Shown: positions 7,829 through 16,778, counted from the first letter of the stretch. The stretch: DNA of 39,979 nucleotides from Oligoflexus sp. (GCF_035712445.1 NZ_DASTAT010000057.1:1-39979), one strand, 5' to 3'. Notes: generated by a model from the sequence alone, not told the origin. Program-made: numbers and translations.

Positions 7829-7905
7829 ACTTTTGCAGCCGTCACTCGTTGTCAGCAGGTTTTGGAACTTTCCAAATCCTTTTAACCTTTTAAGGAGGCT
7901 CTGTC

Positions 7906-8298
7906 ATGTCATCGAATAAGCCCTCGGATGGACTGGAGTCCAGGGCGATCCCCACACTCAGAATGGTTTCGCCCAGCGGCATTCCCCTGCAGCTTTCTCA
8001 GGACGCCATGCTTTTTCTTTTGGAAAAAGTGCAGGCCGGTGAACGCAACCTGGCGCGCAGCATCATCAGCCGCTGCCTGAACGTCAATGACGTTGTTGCG
8101 GAATACTGTCTGCGCCATCTGGAAGAAAAACTGCGTGATGAACCAGCGTACGTTGATCGCGTAATCACCCAGCTGAATGTCCTGCCAGCCGCGCAGCCCA
8201 GCGATCAGCTTAAGTTTATCGGTTACGCGTTTGGTGTACACGGTCCCGTGTGCAAGGCTATCTTGAATCACATCCGCACCGCCGCACCTGCTCCCTGA
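7906..8298 (+). CDS. Unknown 130-residue cytosolic protein
   Basis: I do not recognise this protein. It has no signal peptide or membrane segment. Residues 1-25 look disordered (Ser/Pro-rich). From about 28 to 125 it is predicted mostly helical, with ERNLARSIISRCLNVNDVVAEYCLRHLEEKL resembling a HEAT-like or packed helical domain, three cysteines and a Pro/Ala-rich tail. The start is secure: AAGGAGG lies 7 bases before the ATG. The strong ribosome-binding site, the good promoter and the 218-base structured leader suggest a well-expressed, post-transcriptionally controlled product. It lies between DUF420 and amylase genes on the same strand, but is separated from both by more than 130 bases. 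Confidence 0.8.
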   Translation: MSSNKPSDGLESRAIPTLRMVSPSGIPLQLSQDAMLFLLEKVQAGERNLARSIISRCLNVNDVVAEYCLRHLEEKLRDEPAYVDRVITQLNVLPAAQPSDQLKFIGYAFGVHGPVCKAILNHIRTAAPAP

Positions 8299-8431
8299 GC
8301 CATTTCCAAGCTACCTTTCGGTTAGTTTTCGCTCAGGGGCATGGTCCGAGCCTTTATTTCCTTCCCCCGATTGATTAAGTTATTCAGCGCCAACAATTGT
8401 TTCGGAAAAGTCTGCGGAAGGAGTCTGAGCT

Positions 8432-11239
8432 ATGAAACTATGGCAAAAGCTGGCGCTCGCCTGTAGCCTGCTCACGCCCTGGGCTGGCCTCAATGCGGCC
8501 GGGGCCAATTTCAATCGTCCCATCAACGATGAAGTGTTTTATTTCGTCGTAATGGATCGCTTCAATGACGGGGATCCCGCCAACAACAAGGCCTTTGATC
8601 GGATTCCGGTCGGTGAAAAGGACACCAAAGAGGACATTGTTCGTCACGGGTATCAACCGGAACTCGAGAATTTTTATCACGGTGGTGACTTCAAAGGGAT
8701 CATCCAGAAACTCGATTACCTGCAGGGACTCGGGGTCACCTCGATCTGGCTTTCACCCATCCTGAAAAACCGCGCGACCCAGGTCGGCGATGGCCCGATC
8801 GGTGCCAGCTCCGGCTACCACGGTTACTGGACCCTCGACTTCACCACAGTGGATCCCCACTGGGGAACGGAAGAGGATTTCAAGAACCTCGTGGAGGAAG
8901 CGCATAAGCGCGGCATGAAGCTCTTTATAGATGTGATCACCAACCACACGGCGGATGTGATCAGCTATCGCGAATGCTGGGACTGCCCCTATCGTTCGAA
9001 AGACGATTTCCCCTTCGTGACCACCAAGAACGGCAAAAAACTCAACGAGGGTTTCGTCGATGGTGACTTCAGCGCCGAGAATTTCGCGAAGCTGAAGGAC
9101 ATGAACTTTGCCTACACACCTTATATCTATGATCCCAAGATCAAGAAGAAACCCGATTGGCTGAACGACATCACCCTTTACCACAACCGCGGCAACTCCA
9201 CCTTTTCCGGTGAAAGCTCGGAAATGGGCGACTTCTTCGGCCTGGATGACCTCATGACCGAACATCCGAAGGTCGTGCAGGGGATGGTCGATATCTATGC
9301 GGATCTGATTCGCAAGTATAAGTTCGATGGTTTCCGCATCGATACGGTGAAGCACGTGAACATCGAATTCTGGGAGCAGTTCATCCCCGCCGTGCGCAAG
9401 GCGGCCCAGGATGCCGGTGTTCCCCACTTCTATATGTTCGGTGAGGTCTTCTCGAACGATCCTGCGCTTCTGAGCCGTTATACGCGCCTCGGCAAGTTCG
9501 ATAGCGTTCTCGACTTCGGCATGCAGGCCGCGGTGAAAGATGTGTTCGCGGACGAACATGGTTTCGAACGCCTGCACGATTACCTGGCCCAGGATGATGT
9601 GCATCGTCTGGCCAGCGCGCCCCAGAAAATGATGAACTTCGTGAGCAACCACGATATCGGCCGCCTCGCTTATTTCATGAAAGAGCATTTCAAGAACGCA
9701 TCGGACGAGGAAATTCTGAAGCGTTTGACTCTGGCCAACGCCTTCATGTACTTCGCCCGCGGCGTGCCCATCATTTACTACGGTGATGAGCAGGGCTTCG
9801 TCGGCAAAGGCGGCGACAAGGGCGCGCGCGAGGATATGTTTGTTTCGAAGACGAAGAGCTATCGCGAGATGAAAAAGGTCGGCGTGCCTTTGAATCCCGA
9901 TAAGGATTCCTTCGATACCAATCACCCGCTCTATAAAACCCTGGCCACCTTCGCCCAGGTTTACAAAAGCAACCCCGGCCTGCGCAACGGTGAATACTTC
10001 CCCGTCCGTGACCTCGGCAAGGATGTGCTGGCCTTCCGCCGGACCCAGTTCGAGAGCAACGAGGATTACCTCGTCGTCTTCAACGTGAAGAATGCCGAGC
10101 TGAGTCTGCCCTGGACTCGCGCAGGCTATAGCCTTGTCTATCCCACAGGAACCCTCGGCAAGGATCTGAAACTTCCGGCCCTCTCGTTTGCCATCCTGAA
10201 AGGCAGCAAAGCGAAAGAACAGGCGCGCACGGCTCTGACGCCTCAGATCGGTAATCTGGAAGAAGGCCAGCGCGTGGCCGATCTTTTCTTTGGTGAAGTG
10301 AAGCTGCCCGAGACTGGTGAGTATAAGGTTGCTTTCTCGGTAAAAACAGCCAAAGACAAGGACTTCAAACCGCTCTACACCGACTTCAACGCCCCGTTCC
10401 GCGCCTATATCGAAGGCAGTCAGTATCCGAACGGCACCGACCTGATCCTGAAAGCGGATGTGGTCGCACGCAGCGGAGCCAAGGCCAGCGTGCAGCGTAA
10501 ACTCATCGTCGATGGTCGCGCGCCTCTGGTCACCGTTCACTATGAAAACGGCAACAACAGAAACCGCGTCTACACTCTGAGTCACCGCGGAGCCATCGCA
10601 GTCCCGCAGAACTTCGAGAAGGGTCAGTTCACCTTCGCCTGGCCACTGCAGGAAGCCAAGGAAACCCTTATTTTTGAAGGTCGAACAGACCCCAAGGATG
10701 AAGATTCCGTCAGCTTCGATCGGCCGGTTCTTCTGAGTTTCAAAGACCAGATCAACCCGAACATCAAACCCGGTCCGCAGGGTGAACCCCTGGTCACGGT
10801 CTACATCAATAACAAGCACGAAGTCAGCTTCGATGCGATGAAACCGGCGCCCGATACGAAGCCTCAGGCCCTGCCCAGCAATCCGAAAGCGGCCGCGCCT
10901 TTGGGCAAAAAAGACCTTTATGTACGCGGCAGCATGAACAGCTGGAATCCCGACAACGAGCTTGAGTATGAAGGCAACTATACCTACCGCACCAAAATTA
11001 AACTGGGCAGCGGCGGCGCCGAATTCAAGTTTGCGGATGAAGGCTGGAGCGCGGACAGTAACTTCGGAGCGCCGGTCGAAGAGCAGGGTCTGACCAGCTC
11101 GGGCGGCAGCGGCAACCTTTCCTTCCAGGTGCCCAAAGGCCAGGATGGGAAGTATGTGTTCGATCTGATCCATATTCCTGCGAAGGATCTCAGCAGCGAT
11201 AAGCCGCTGACCTTCTTCAAAGTGGAAAAAGCCCGCTGA
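8432..11239 (+). CDS. Exported GH13 alpha-amylase-family enzyme with C-terminal starch-binding-like domain
   Basis: A 935-residue protein with a signal peptide (cut near residue 23). The (beta/alpha)8 domain covers about 33-500, with the GH13 conserved regions: DVITNH at 167-172, GFRIDTVKH with nucleophile Asp304, FGEVF with acid/base Glu338, and FVSNHD with Asp408. The opening VMDRFNDGD matches secreted alpha-amylases and cyclodextrin-type enzymes that bind calcium there. Residues 500-590 look like the usual all-beta C domain. About 610-800 is a beta-rich stretch I cannot name. About 833-935 resembles a starch-binding module (LYVRGSMNSWNPDNE, then EFKFADEGW). It would release maltodextrins from starch outside the cytoplasm, feeding the importer at 26703-33699. 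AAGGAG precedes the ATG by 8 bases. Confidence 0.93.
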   Translation: MKLWQKLALACSLLTPWAGLNAAGANFNRPINDEVFYFVVMDRFNDGDPANNKAFDRIPVGEKDTKEDIVRHGYQPELENFYHGGDFKGIIQKLDYLQGLGVTSIWLSPILKNRATQVGDGPIGASSGYHGYWTLDFTTVDPHWGTEEDFKNLVEEAHKRGMKLFIDVITNHTADVISYRECWDCPYRSKDDFPFVTTKNGKKLNEGFVDGDFSAENFAKLKDMNFAYTPYIYDPKIKKKPDWLNDITLYHNRGNSTFSGESSEMGDFFGLDDLMTEHPKVVQGMVDIYADLIRKYKFDGFRIDTVKHVNIEFWEQFIPAVRKAAQDAGVPHFYMFGEVFSNDPALLSRYTRLGKFDSVLDFGMQAAVKDVFADEHGFERLHDYLAQDDVHRLASAPQKMMNFVSNHDIGRLAYFMKEHFKNASDEEILKRLTLANAFMYFARGVPIIYYGDEQGFVGKGGDKGAREDMFVSKTKSYREMKKVGVPLNPDKDSFDTNHPLYKTLATFAQVYKSNPGLRNGEYFPVRDLGKDVLAFRRTQFESNEDYLVVFNVKNAELSLPWTRAGYSLVYPTGTLGKDLKLPALSFAILKGSKAKEQARTALTPQIGNLEEGQRVADLFFGEVKLPETGEYKVAFSVKTAKDKDFKPLYTDFNAPFRAYIEGSQYPNGTDLILKADVVARSGAKASVQRKLIVDGRAPLVTVHYENGNNRNRVYTLSHRGAIAVPQNFEKGQFTFAWPLQEAKETLIFEGRTDPKDEDSVSFDRPVLLSFKDQINPNIKPGPQGEPLVTVYINNKHEVSFDAMKPAPDTKPQALPSNPKAAAPLGKKDLYVRGSMNSWNPDNELEYEGNYTYRTKIKLGSGGAEFKFADEGWSADSNFGAPVEEQGLTSSGGSGNLSFQVPKGQDGKYVFDLIHIPAKDLSSDKPLTFFKVEKAR

Positions 11240-11253
11240 TTTTTGGGAAAGAT

Positions 11254-11289
11254 ACAGAGCGTCAGCCTTCCTTTGCGCTGACGTTCTGT
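11254..11289. other. Stem-loop in the amylase / eda convergent region
   Basis: ACAGAGCGTCAG and CTGACGTTCTGT form a 12-bp stem with one wobble around a 12-base loop, 15 bases after the amylase stop. No T-run follows, so it is at best a weak terminator or a 3'-end protecting structure. Confidence 0.5.
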
Positions 11290-11424
11290 CCTATGATTCG
11301 TGCATCACCGTTACTCTAAGCACACGGATCATCCTGCCGTGTTTCTGCTTAAATTTTCGGCAGCTTTTCATTGACTTTGATGAAAGTCGAAGACCGCTCT
11401 GGTTTCCGTGCTTTGCCGGAACAA

Positions 11425-12105
11425 TTACCATCTTGTACTGGAGGACGAGGGTGGATTTTCCGTGCCTAGAGCCTCGTTCAGTTCAGCCAGCAGCTGCTTC
11501 AGATAAGGCAGGGCCTGGGCGCAGGCGTTGGGATCACTCAGGTTTTTCGGCAGCGGCCAGCTTCCCGATAAAGCGGCAACCTGTTTCGCCCGTAAGAATT
11601 GTTTATAGTTTCCAATTTCAAGTCCACCGGAAACACAGAAGCGAAAATCCGCAAAAGGCGCGGCCAGAGCCTGCAGATAGGAGGCGCCCAGGGGAGCCGC
11701 CGGGAAAAATTTCACCGCGCGAAACTCCGTGCGGGCCAGCAGCATAAGGTCGGATGGGGTCACGATGCCTGGCAGATAGGGAAGATTCAGCCGCTGGGCC
11801 TCATGGATCAAGCTTGCCTCGGAGCCGGGACTGACAGCAAAACGCACACCCAGGTCCTGGGCTTTCTTCAGATCATCAGGATCCAAAACAGTGCCGACCC
11901 CGAGCGTGAGCTGCGGCCAGTGCTTTAAAAGCTGGTGCACGCCTTCCCACGCATAGGGACTGCGCAGCATGATTTCCACGGCCGTCAGCTGGCTGGCTTC
12001 GAGCAATTCGCCCAAACCCTGCCAGTCTTCAGCCGCATGCAAGGTGACCGCCAGCATAAGACGATTGTGCCTGAGGATATCGAGCATGCTGGCTGCTGCG
12101 TTCAT
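11425..12105 (-). CDS. eda: KDPG/KHG aldolase (Entner-Doudoroff pathway)
   Basis: A 226-residue class I aldolase that splits 2-keto-3-deoxy-6-phosphogluconate into pyruvate and glyceraldehyde 3-phosphate. Glu44 and Arg48 in VEIMLRS, the GVGTV phosphate/substrate loop at 69-73, and Schiff-base Lys132 in AVKFFPA are all present. The loop that is PTGG in E. coli reads VSGG here (158-161). The last 12 residues form a Ser-rich tail beyond the family's usual end. The start lies 5 bases after the glk stop, with GAAGGA inside the end of glk as ribosome-binding site, so the two genes are translated from one mRNA. No dehydratase (edd) gene is in the window. Confidence 0.92.
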   Translation of the reverse strand: MNAAASMLDILRHNRLMLAVTLHAAEDWQGLGELLEASQLTAVEIMLRSPYAWEGVHQLLKHWPQLTLGVGTVLDPDDLKKAQDLGVRFAVSPGSEASLIHEAQRLNLPYLPGIVTPSDLMLLARTEFRAVKFFPAAPLGASYLQALAAPFADFRFCVSGGLEIGNYKQFLRAKQVAALSGSWPLPKNLSDPNACAQALPYLKQLLAELNEALGTENPPSSSSTRW

Positions 12106-12110
12106 GCCTG

Positions 12111-13070
12111 TTAATTTCCTTCATCAAAAACGGAAGCCGCTCCGATCAGACCCGGCTGAGGCGCGATGATGACGAAAGTCGGGATTTTTTCCAGATAGCT
12201 GCGGAAACGGCCCTTGCTGACGAAACGCTCGCGGAACTGTGATTTTTCGGCCAAAAATTCCTTGAAGCGCGGCACGATGCCACCGGCAATGTAAAGACCG
12301 CCCTGGGCTCCGAGCTGCAGCGCATAATCACCCGCCACGGAACCCAGCACCGCACAGAAACGTTCCAGAGCCAGGCGGCTCATGTCATCTGTTCCTTCCA
12401 AAGCTGCGGTGGCGATCTCAGAAGGACTCTGAAATTTCGGCTGCACCTTATGCCAATCACAGATCCCCTCATAAATGCAAACCAGCCCATTGCCCGACAG
12501 AAGATCCTCATTCGAGCAAAAGCCATGGCGCTGTTTGATGCGCGTTGCAATATGCGCTTCCACTTCGTCCTGGGGCGCGAAGCAGGCATGACCACCTTCG
12601 GTGGCCAGCGGCAAGGGCTTGGGATGACCGGGAACCAGGGCCGCCATGCCCAGGCCGGTGCCCGGTCCCATGACAGCGATGGTCTTGTGCGGAGCGGCTT
12701 CACCACCACCGACGCGGAAGACTTCCCGCGGTCCAAGGTAGGGAATGCTCAAAGCCACCGCTTCGAAGTCATTGATGACTTTCAGATACTCAAGGCCCAG
12801 CTGGTCCTTCAATTCCTGCACGGAAAAGGACCAGGAATTATTGGTGAAGTGAATGCGATCACTCGTCACCGGCGAGGCCACGGCAAAGCAGGCCTTTTTC
12901 GGCAGGACGATACATTGCGCGCGACTCAGATAGGCGTTCACGACGTCGATCAGGTGCGGATAATTCTTGTTCGAGAGCTGTTCAATCCCAAACACTTCAT
13001 TGCCTTCGGGGGTGACCAGACCGAGTCTGGCATTCGTTCCGCCAACATCCGCGACCAGATAATGATTCAT
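12111..13070 (-). CDS. glk: Glucokinase (bacterial group A)
   Basis: A 319-residue enzyme, nearly the E. coli length (321), that uses ATP to phosphorylate glucose at C6. Seen: the phosphate-binding start ADVGGTNARLGL (7-18), VINDFEA with catalytic Asp101, MGPGTGLGMA (134-143) and EGGH with Glu158 and His161. The ROK zinc motif is absent, which places it with the PF02685 family rather than ROK kinases. It heads a two-gene unit with eda, so glucose phosphorylation and the last Entner-Doudoroff step are expressed together. GGATGGAG precedes the ATG. Glucose would come from the GH15 enzyme encoded at 27881. A palindrome at 13161 is a possible operator. Confidence 0.95.
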   Translation of the reverse strand: MNHYLVADVGGTNARLGLVTPEGNEVFGIEQLSNKNYPHLIDVVNAYLSRAQCIVLPKKACFAVASPVTSDRIHFTNNSWSFSVQELKDQLGLEYLKVINDFEAVALSIPYLGPREVFRVGGGEAAPHKTIAVMGPGTGLGMAALVPGHPKPLPLATEGGHACFAPQDEVEAHIATRIKQRHGFCSNEDLLSGNGLVCIYEGICDWHKVQPKFQSPSEIATAALEGTDDMSRLALERFCAVLGSVAGDYALQLGAQGGLYIAGGIVPRFKEFLAEKSQFRERFVSKGRFRSYLEKIPTFVIIAPQPGLIGAASVFDEGN

Positions 13071-13160
13071 GGTTCTCCATCCTTATTCAGGGCGTGGCCT
13101 TCTTTATAGCCTACGTCCAAGGATGAGCCTACACCTTTCCGCGAACCCGGCTCCAAGCAA

Positions 13161-13172
13161 TTCGCCGGCGAA
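13161..13172. promoter_or_regulatory. Perfect 12-base palindrome upstream of glk
   Basis: TTCGCCGGCGAA lies 91 bases before the glk start and 18 bases past the FMN reductase stop. It could be an operator of the glk-eda unit; no T-run makes it a terminator. Short GC palindromes also arise by chance. Confidence 0.3.
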
Positions 13173-13189
13173 GCTAATGCCACCATGAC

Positions 13190-13756
13190 TTAGCGGGTTC
13201 CGGCCTCGGGAAAGCGTTCCACCCAGCTGGCGTAACCCTTCATAAAGCCCTGCAGAAATTCCCGGGTTTTATCGACGCTGATCTCGCCGCGCTCGCCAAA
13301 GATCTTATCCGCCCCACCGACATAGGCTTCCGGCTGCTGCATGACCGGCATATTCAAAAAAACCAGCGATTGGCGCAGATGATGATTGGAGCCGAATCCT
13401 CCCAAGGCGCTGGGCGAGACGCTCATCACAGCTGCGGGTTTGCCATTCCAGACGCTTTTGCCATAAGGTCGCGACCCGACATCAATGGCGTTTTTCAGAA
13501 CGGCCGGAACGGAACGGTTATACTCCGGGGTTACAAAGAGGATACCATCGAATCCGCGAATCCGTTCCCGAAACTCGACCCATTCCTTCGGTGGGTTCTC
13601 GTCCAGATCTTGATTGTACATGGGCAGTTGGCCGATCGCGACGATCTCGAGGTTTAACGAGCCCGGTTGCATGCGCGTCAAGGCTTCTGCCATTTTTCGA
13701 TTGAAGGATTCCTTGCGCAAACTTCCGACCAGGACACCAATCTGTTTTGTTGCCAT
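13190..13756 (-). CDS. NADPH-dependent FMN reductase (flavodoxin-like; ChrR/azoreductase family)
   Basis: A 188-residue flavodoxin-fold protein. GSLRKESFNRK at 11-21 is the loop that binds the FMN phosphate, and PEYNRSVPAVLKNAID at 77-92 is the second flavin-contact loop typical of this family; GGFGSNHHLRQ at 119-129 completes the site. Members reduce quinones, azo dyes or chromate with NAD(P)H and are often linked to oxidative stress defence; the natural substrate cannot be read. GGGAGGA precedes the ATG by 8 bases. It lies upstream of glk-eda on the same strand, separated by 119 bases, and could be partly co-transcribed with it because no terminator is evident between them. Confidence 0.92.
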   Translation of the reverse strand: MATKQIGVLVGSLRKESFNRKMAEALTRMQPGSLNLEIVAIGQLPMYNQDLDENPPKEWVEFRERIRGFDGILFVTPEYNRSVPAVLKNAIDVGSRPYGKSVWNGKPAAVMSVSPSALGGFGSNHHLRQSLVFLNMPVMQQPEAYVGGADKIFGERGEISVDKTREFLQGFMKGYASWVERFPEAGTR

Positions 13757-14006
13757 AAATGTCGTCCTCCCTTGGGCAATTTATTCAAACCCTCCCGATA
13801 GTAATCGCAGTTCCCGTTTTTCCATACTCGGGACAATACCCAAATCACATCTGTTCACATCCTTGCAATATGTGGCGCCCGGACAGGTCGTGTGAGGAGT
13901 CCACTGCAAAAAACCTTTAAACTTCGCATAATCTGTAGGCTGATGTGCGCAAGCATGCGGGGAATGGATTTGCATTGGGCGGCCCAAGATATTAAAGGAG
14001 GTAACT

Positions 14007-14166
14007 ATGAAACGAAATTTAATCGCAGTCCTTTCGATTTTCACAGTCACCCGGTCCGACCAACGCATTGGCTGGTATCCGCATTCGCTTGAGCCCAGGC
14101 GATTTCGGCCTTGAAATTACGGAACCGGCTCATGCAGTTCCGCAAATCTCTCTGGCCGCCGAGTAG
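14007..14166 (+). pseudogene. Small exported protein gene, frame broken by one base
   Basis: An ideal ribosome-binding site (AAAGGAGG, 5 bases before the ATG at 14007) leads into MKRNLIAVLSIFTVT, a typical signal peptide. That frame then degenerates, but the frame one base over continues as GPTNALAGIRIRLSPGDFGL and ends at the TAG at 14164. Dropping one C from the CCC near 14050 gives a 52-residue protein with a good ALA-G signal-peptidase site. I do not recognise the mature part (about 30 residues, acidic). The gene at 14191 follows by 24 bases, so the two may form a unit. Either the gene is damaged or the sequence has an indel error. Confidence 0.6.
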
Positions 14167-14190
14167 ACTCAAACGAACGGAGGAGTCCCT

Positions 14191-14460
14191 GTGCTACGAG
14201 AAAGCCGCAGGATCCGCTGCTTCCTGGTGGGTGCTTTCGCCTGTCATATGGCGCTCGTCGTCGCGGGGGCCGCTCATCTTACGTCCCGCCTGGATGCCTC
14301 CATTGGGTCGGGTCTTCGCTTTTATACGGCACTGACGGGATCCGGGGACTCCTATTCGTTCTTTGCACCCTCGGTGGGCTCTCAGGTGCGGGCCCGCTTC
14401 ATTCTCTCGTTGCCGCATGGCGAACGAAGTCGGTTCCTCACGTTCAAAGAACGAGACTGA
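14191..14460 (+). CDS. Single-pass membrane protein fragment, unknown function
   Basis: An 89-residue protein from a GTG preceded by GGAGGAG at 5 bases. Residues 8-30 form one hydrophobic signal-anchor (RCFLVGAFACHMALVVAGAA); the rest would be outside the membrane, with the striking FYTALTGSGDSYSFFAPSVG and RARF segments. From memory this resembles small proteins encoded beside HTTM (vitamin-K-carboxylase-like) membrane proteins, which are about twice as long; no HTTM gene is here. It ends abruptly after FLTFKERD and the following 200 bases are A+T-rich, so it may be truncated. The link to that family is tentative. Confidence 0.55.
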   Translation: MLRESRRIRCFLVGAFACHMALVVAGAAHLTSRLDASIGSGLRFYTALTGSGDSYSFFAPSVGSQVRARFILSLPHGERSRFLTFKERD

Positions 14461-14674
14461 AGATCCCACTTCCCTGTCTAAAATTTTTTCGCCACAAAAA
14501 TTGGCTGACGCTCAAAATATTCTGCGGATAGCCTCAAGTATCTGCTTTTATTAAATAAATCGGATTCTTACTTTGTAGCCAAATTGGCATATAGGTTGCG
14601 ATGAAGGGGCTATCAAAGGCTACATTCGCCTTTGACGCCATGTGGCTCCTGTTGTCTCTCTTGTGGAAGCTCTT

Positions 14675-16321
14675 ATGCACAAACGAACGCTCATCGTCAT
14701 GACTCTTTGTTTCATCTTCGCTCCTTCATCATGCACGAAAAAATCTTCGAAGAAAGAGACGCCTTTGGTGTCTTCAGCGCCTCAGACGAATAATCCACCG
14801 ACTGCGAATCAGGATAAGCAAACATCGCCAGGGGGTCAGCTCAATGGGTCTGCTTCCGGCAAAGGGGGTTCGGAGACCGGACAGGAAGAAGATCCGGGAC
14901 AGAACGCAGGCCGCCTGCCCAGTCTGGAATCAGCGCTTGCTCTTCACCCCGATCTTCTGAAAAAAAGTTCGCAGGAACTGCTGGCCCTTTATCGCCCTCT
15001 TGCGAATGGATCAGCTTGGAATCCCAAGACGACCCGCGTCGATCCCATTCTGGAATGGAATGAGATCATGCTTGATGCCAATGCCCGCGATCACGAACAG
15101 AAGACTCCCGATCAGGGTGGTCCGACTCGAACATCACGGGCTTTCGCCATCACGCATCTCGCCATGTATGATGCTTACGTGAGTGTAATTCAGGTCAGTG
15201 ACCCTTACCTTCCCTCCGTGAAAGCTCCCGCGAATACCAATGCGGCCGTCGCTGCCAGCACTGCTGCCTATGTGAGCCTGTCTTTTCTTTATCCCAGCCA
15301 GGCGGGCCGCTTCGAGCAGGCTATTCATACAAGCCTGCAGCGTTATACGTATGGTGTCGCGGAATACAATGGCATCATTCTTGGCAAGTACATGGCCCTG
15401 CGCATGCTGCTCGACCGCAAAAATGATGGGTCCGAAGTCGCGGGCCGCTATGAACCTTCCGGCGATATCGGAACTCATGATGTCGATCCCTTGAACCCCA
15501 ACCAGGGTTTTCTGGATCCCAACTGGGGCAGTGTACGACCCTTTGCGTTGCCGAATACCAACCGCTTCACAGCACCACCTCCGCCGTCTTTAAGAAGCCG
15601 CGAATACGCAGCCGCTTTCGAGGAAGTCAAGACTCTGGGAGGTGATGGCGTCACCACGCCCACGATTCGAACCGACGAGCAGACGGTGATTGGTATTTTC
15701 TGGGCCTACGATGGCGCTCCTGGTCTGGGAACGCCGCCCAGGCTTTACAACCAGATCACCCGTGTCATCGCCAGCCAAAAGAAAAATAAAGTCGCCGAGA
15801 ATGCTCGACTCTTCGCCCTTGTGAACATGGCCATGGCCGATTCGGGAATTCAATGCTGGTCGGATAAATATGATGCTATCTTCTGGCGACCTATTCGAGG
15901 GATCCGCTCGGGTGACCAGGACGGGAATTCACGCACCGAAGGCAATCCGCAGTGGGCTCCTCTCGGCGCTCCAGCCTCCAACACCCGCAACCGCAATTTT
16001 ACCCCTAACTTTCCCGCCTACACGTCGGGACACGCGGTCTTTGGCGCGGCCAGCATGGGAATGATCCGGCAATTTTATGGAACGGATCGTATCGCCTTCA
16101 GCTTCAGGTCTGATGAGTTCAACGGTCGCACAACCGGATCGGATGGCAAGGTGCGACCAGAGATTTCGCGCACCTATCAGACTCTGACCCAGGCCATCGA
16201 AGAGAATGGTCAGAGCCGCATCTATCTCGGAATTCACTGGGCCTTCGATCGGGACCAAGGCATTCGAACAGGGCTCGGAATCGCTGCTTATATTGCCGAG
16301 TCGCAATTAAGACTGCGCTGA
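14675..16321 (+). CDS. Vanadium-dependent haloperoxidase-like lipoprotein (PAP2 superfamily)
   Basis: A 548-residue protein. The ATG at 14675 (GGAAG 6 bases before) gives a lipoprotein signal with APSSC, lipidated Cys20; a GTG 33 bases upstream lacks both. A Ser/Gly/Asn-rich linker runs to about residue 80. The helical body carries the vanadate/phosphate-site motifs of vanadium haloperoxidases and acid phosphatases: Lys398 and Arg405 in KYDAIFWRPIRG, SGH at 451-453 with His453, and SRIYLGIHWAFD with Arg515 and His521. The N-terminal ITHLAMYDAY helix also fits the bacterial haloperoxidase-like group. It would act at the outer face of a membrane; halide oxidation versus phosphate ester cleavage cannot be decided from sequence. 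Confidence 0.88.
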   Translation: MHKRTLIVMTLCFIFAPSSCTKKSSKKETPLVSSAPQTNNPPTANQDKQTSPGGQLNGSASGKGGSETGQEEDPGQNAGRLPSLESALALHPDLLKKSSQELLALYRPLANGSAWNPKTTRVDPILEWNEIMLDANARDHEQKTPDQGGPTRTSRAFAITHLAMYDAYVSVIQVSDPYLPSVKAPANTNAAVAASTAAYVSLSFLYPSQAGRFEQAIHTSLQRYTYGVAEYNGIILGKYMALRMLLDRKNDGSEVAGRYEPSGDIGTHDVDPLNPNQGFLDPNWGSVRPFALPNTNRFTAPPPPSLRSREYAAAFEEVKTLGGDGVTTPTIRTDEQTVIGIFWAYDGAPGLGTPPRLYNQITRVIASQKKNKVAENARLFALVNMAMADSGIQCWSDKYDAIFWRPIRGIRSGDQDGNSRTEGNPQWAPLGAPASNTRNRNFTPNFPAYTSGHAVFGAASMGMIRQFYGTDRIAFSFRSDEFNGRTTGSDGKVRPEISRTYQTLTQAIEENGQSRIYLGIHWAFDRDQGIRTGLGIAAYIAESQLRLR

Positions 16322-16778
16322 TTCATGATGCAGAAAATGCTGTTGGAGTGTTCTGCAACAAGGAATCCACTTCAGTAAGCTGAAATTTGATCAAATGTAT
16401 CGAAGCCGCAGAATGTGGGCCCGTCCAGGAGCGGTCAGAATCGGCTTGCGATAAAGTACTATGGGTTCGTGTCCTTTGATTTTGGCGTTCTGGATGAAGG
16501 GGTCGCAATCAGAGCGGCCTTTATTTTTAAGGCCTCAGCCTTCAGGTTTCCGCAATGTGGATAAGGCCGTCAAGCGGATAATGTGGGTTGAGGCTTGAAC
16601 GCATCGAATGCTAAGGAGCCCATGCACTGTCGTATCCTTGGTGGCCTGGGCTCGATACTTACCCGCTGAAATAGTTTAAACCTCCCGTCTTCACATCCCG
16701 TTAATTAAAATTTACCAGCTGATTTTGGCCGCGCAATTGCAGGATCCATGGCACATTTCCATAAAAAGGGGTCTTACT
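16322..16778. other. Intergenic, no gene recognised
   Basis: 457 bases with several short inverted repeats (TGCAGAA/TTCTGCA near 16330, GGCCTT/AAGGCC at 16516-16534, GAGCCCA/TGGGCTC near 16616-16654) but no terminator-like T-run and no supported open frame. A+T-rich sequence at 16670-16720 probably holds the promoter of the barrel gene. Confidence 0.5.

Noticed and set aside
8753..11173. Long open frame (over 800 codons) on the minus strand
   Set aside because: It lies opposite the GH13 amylase. Codon bias with G/C at the third position suppresses stops in the antisense frame; the translation is His/Ile/Val-rich, has no domain and no ribosome-binding site.
14461..14674. Possible continuation of the 14191 protein in another frame
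   Set aside because: All three frames were read. None continues with recognisable protein-like sequence for more than a few residues, so I left the gene as truncated rather than frameshifted.
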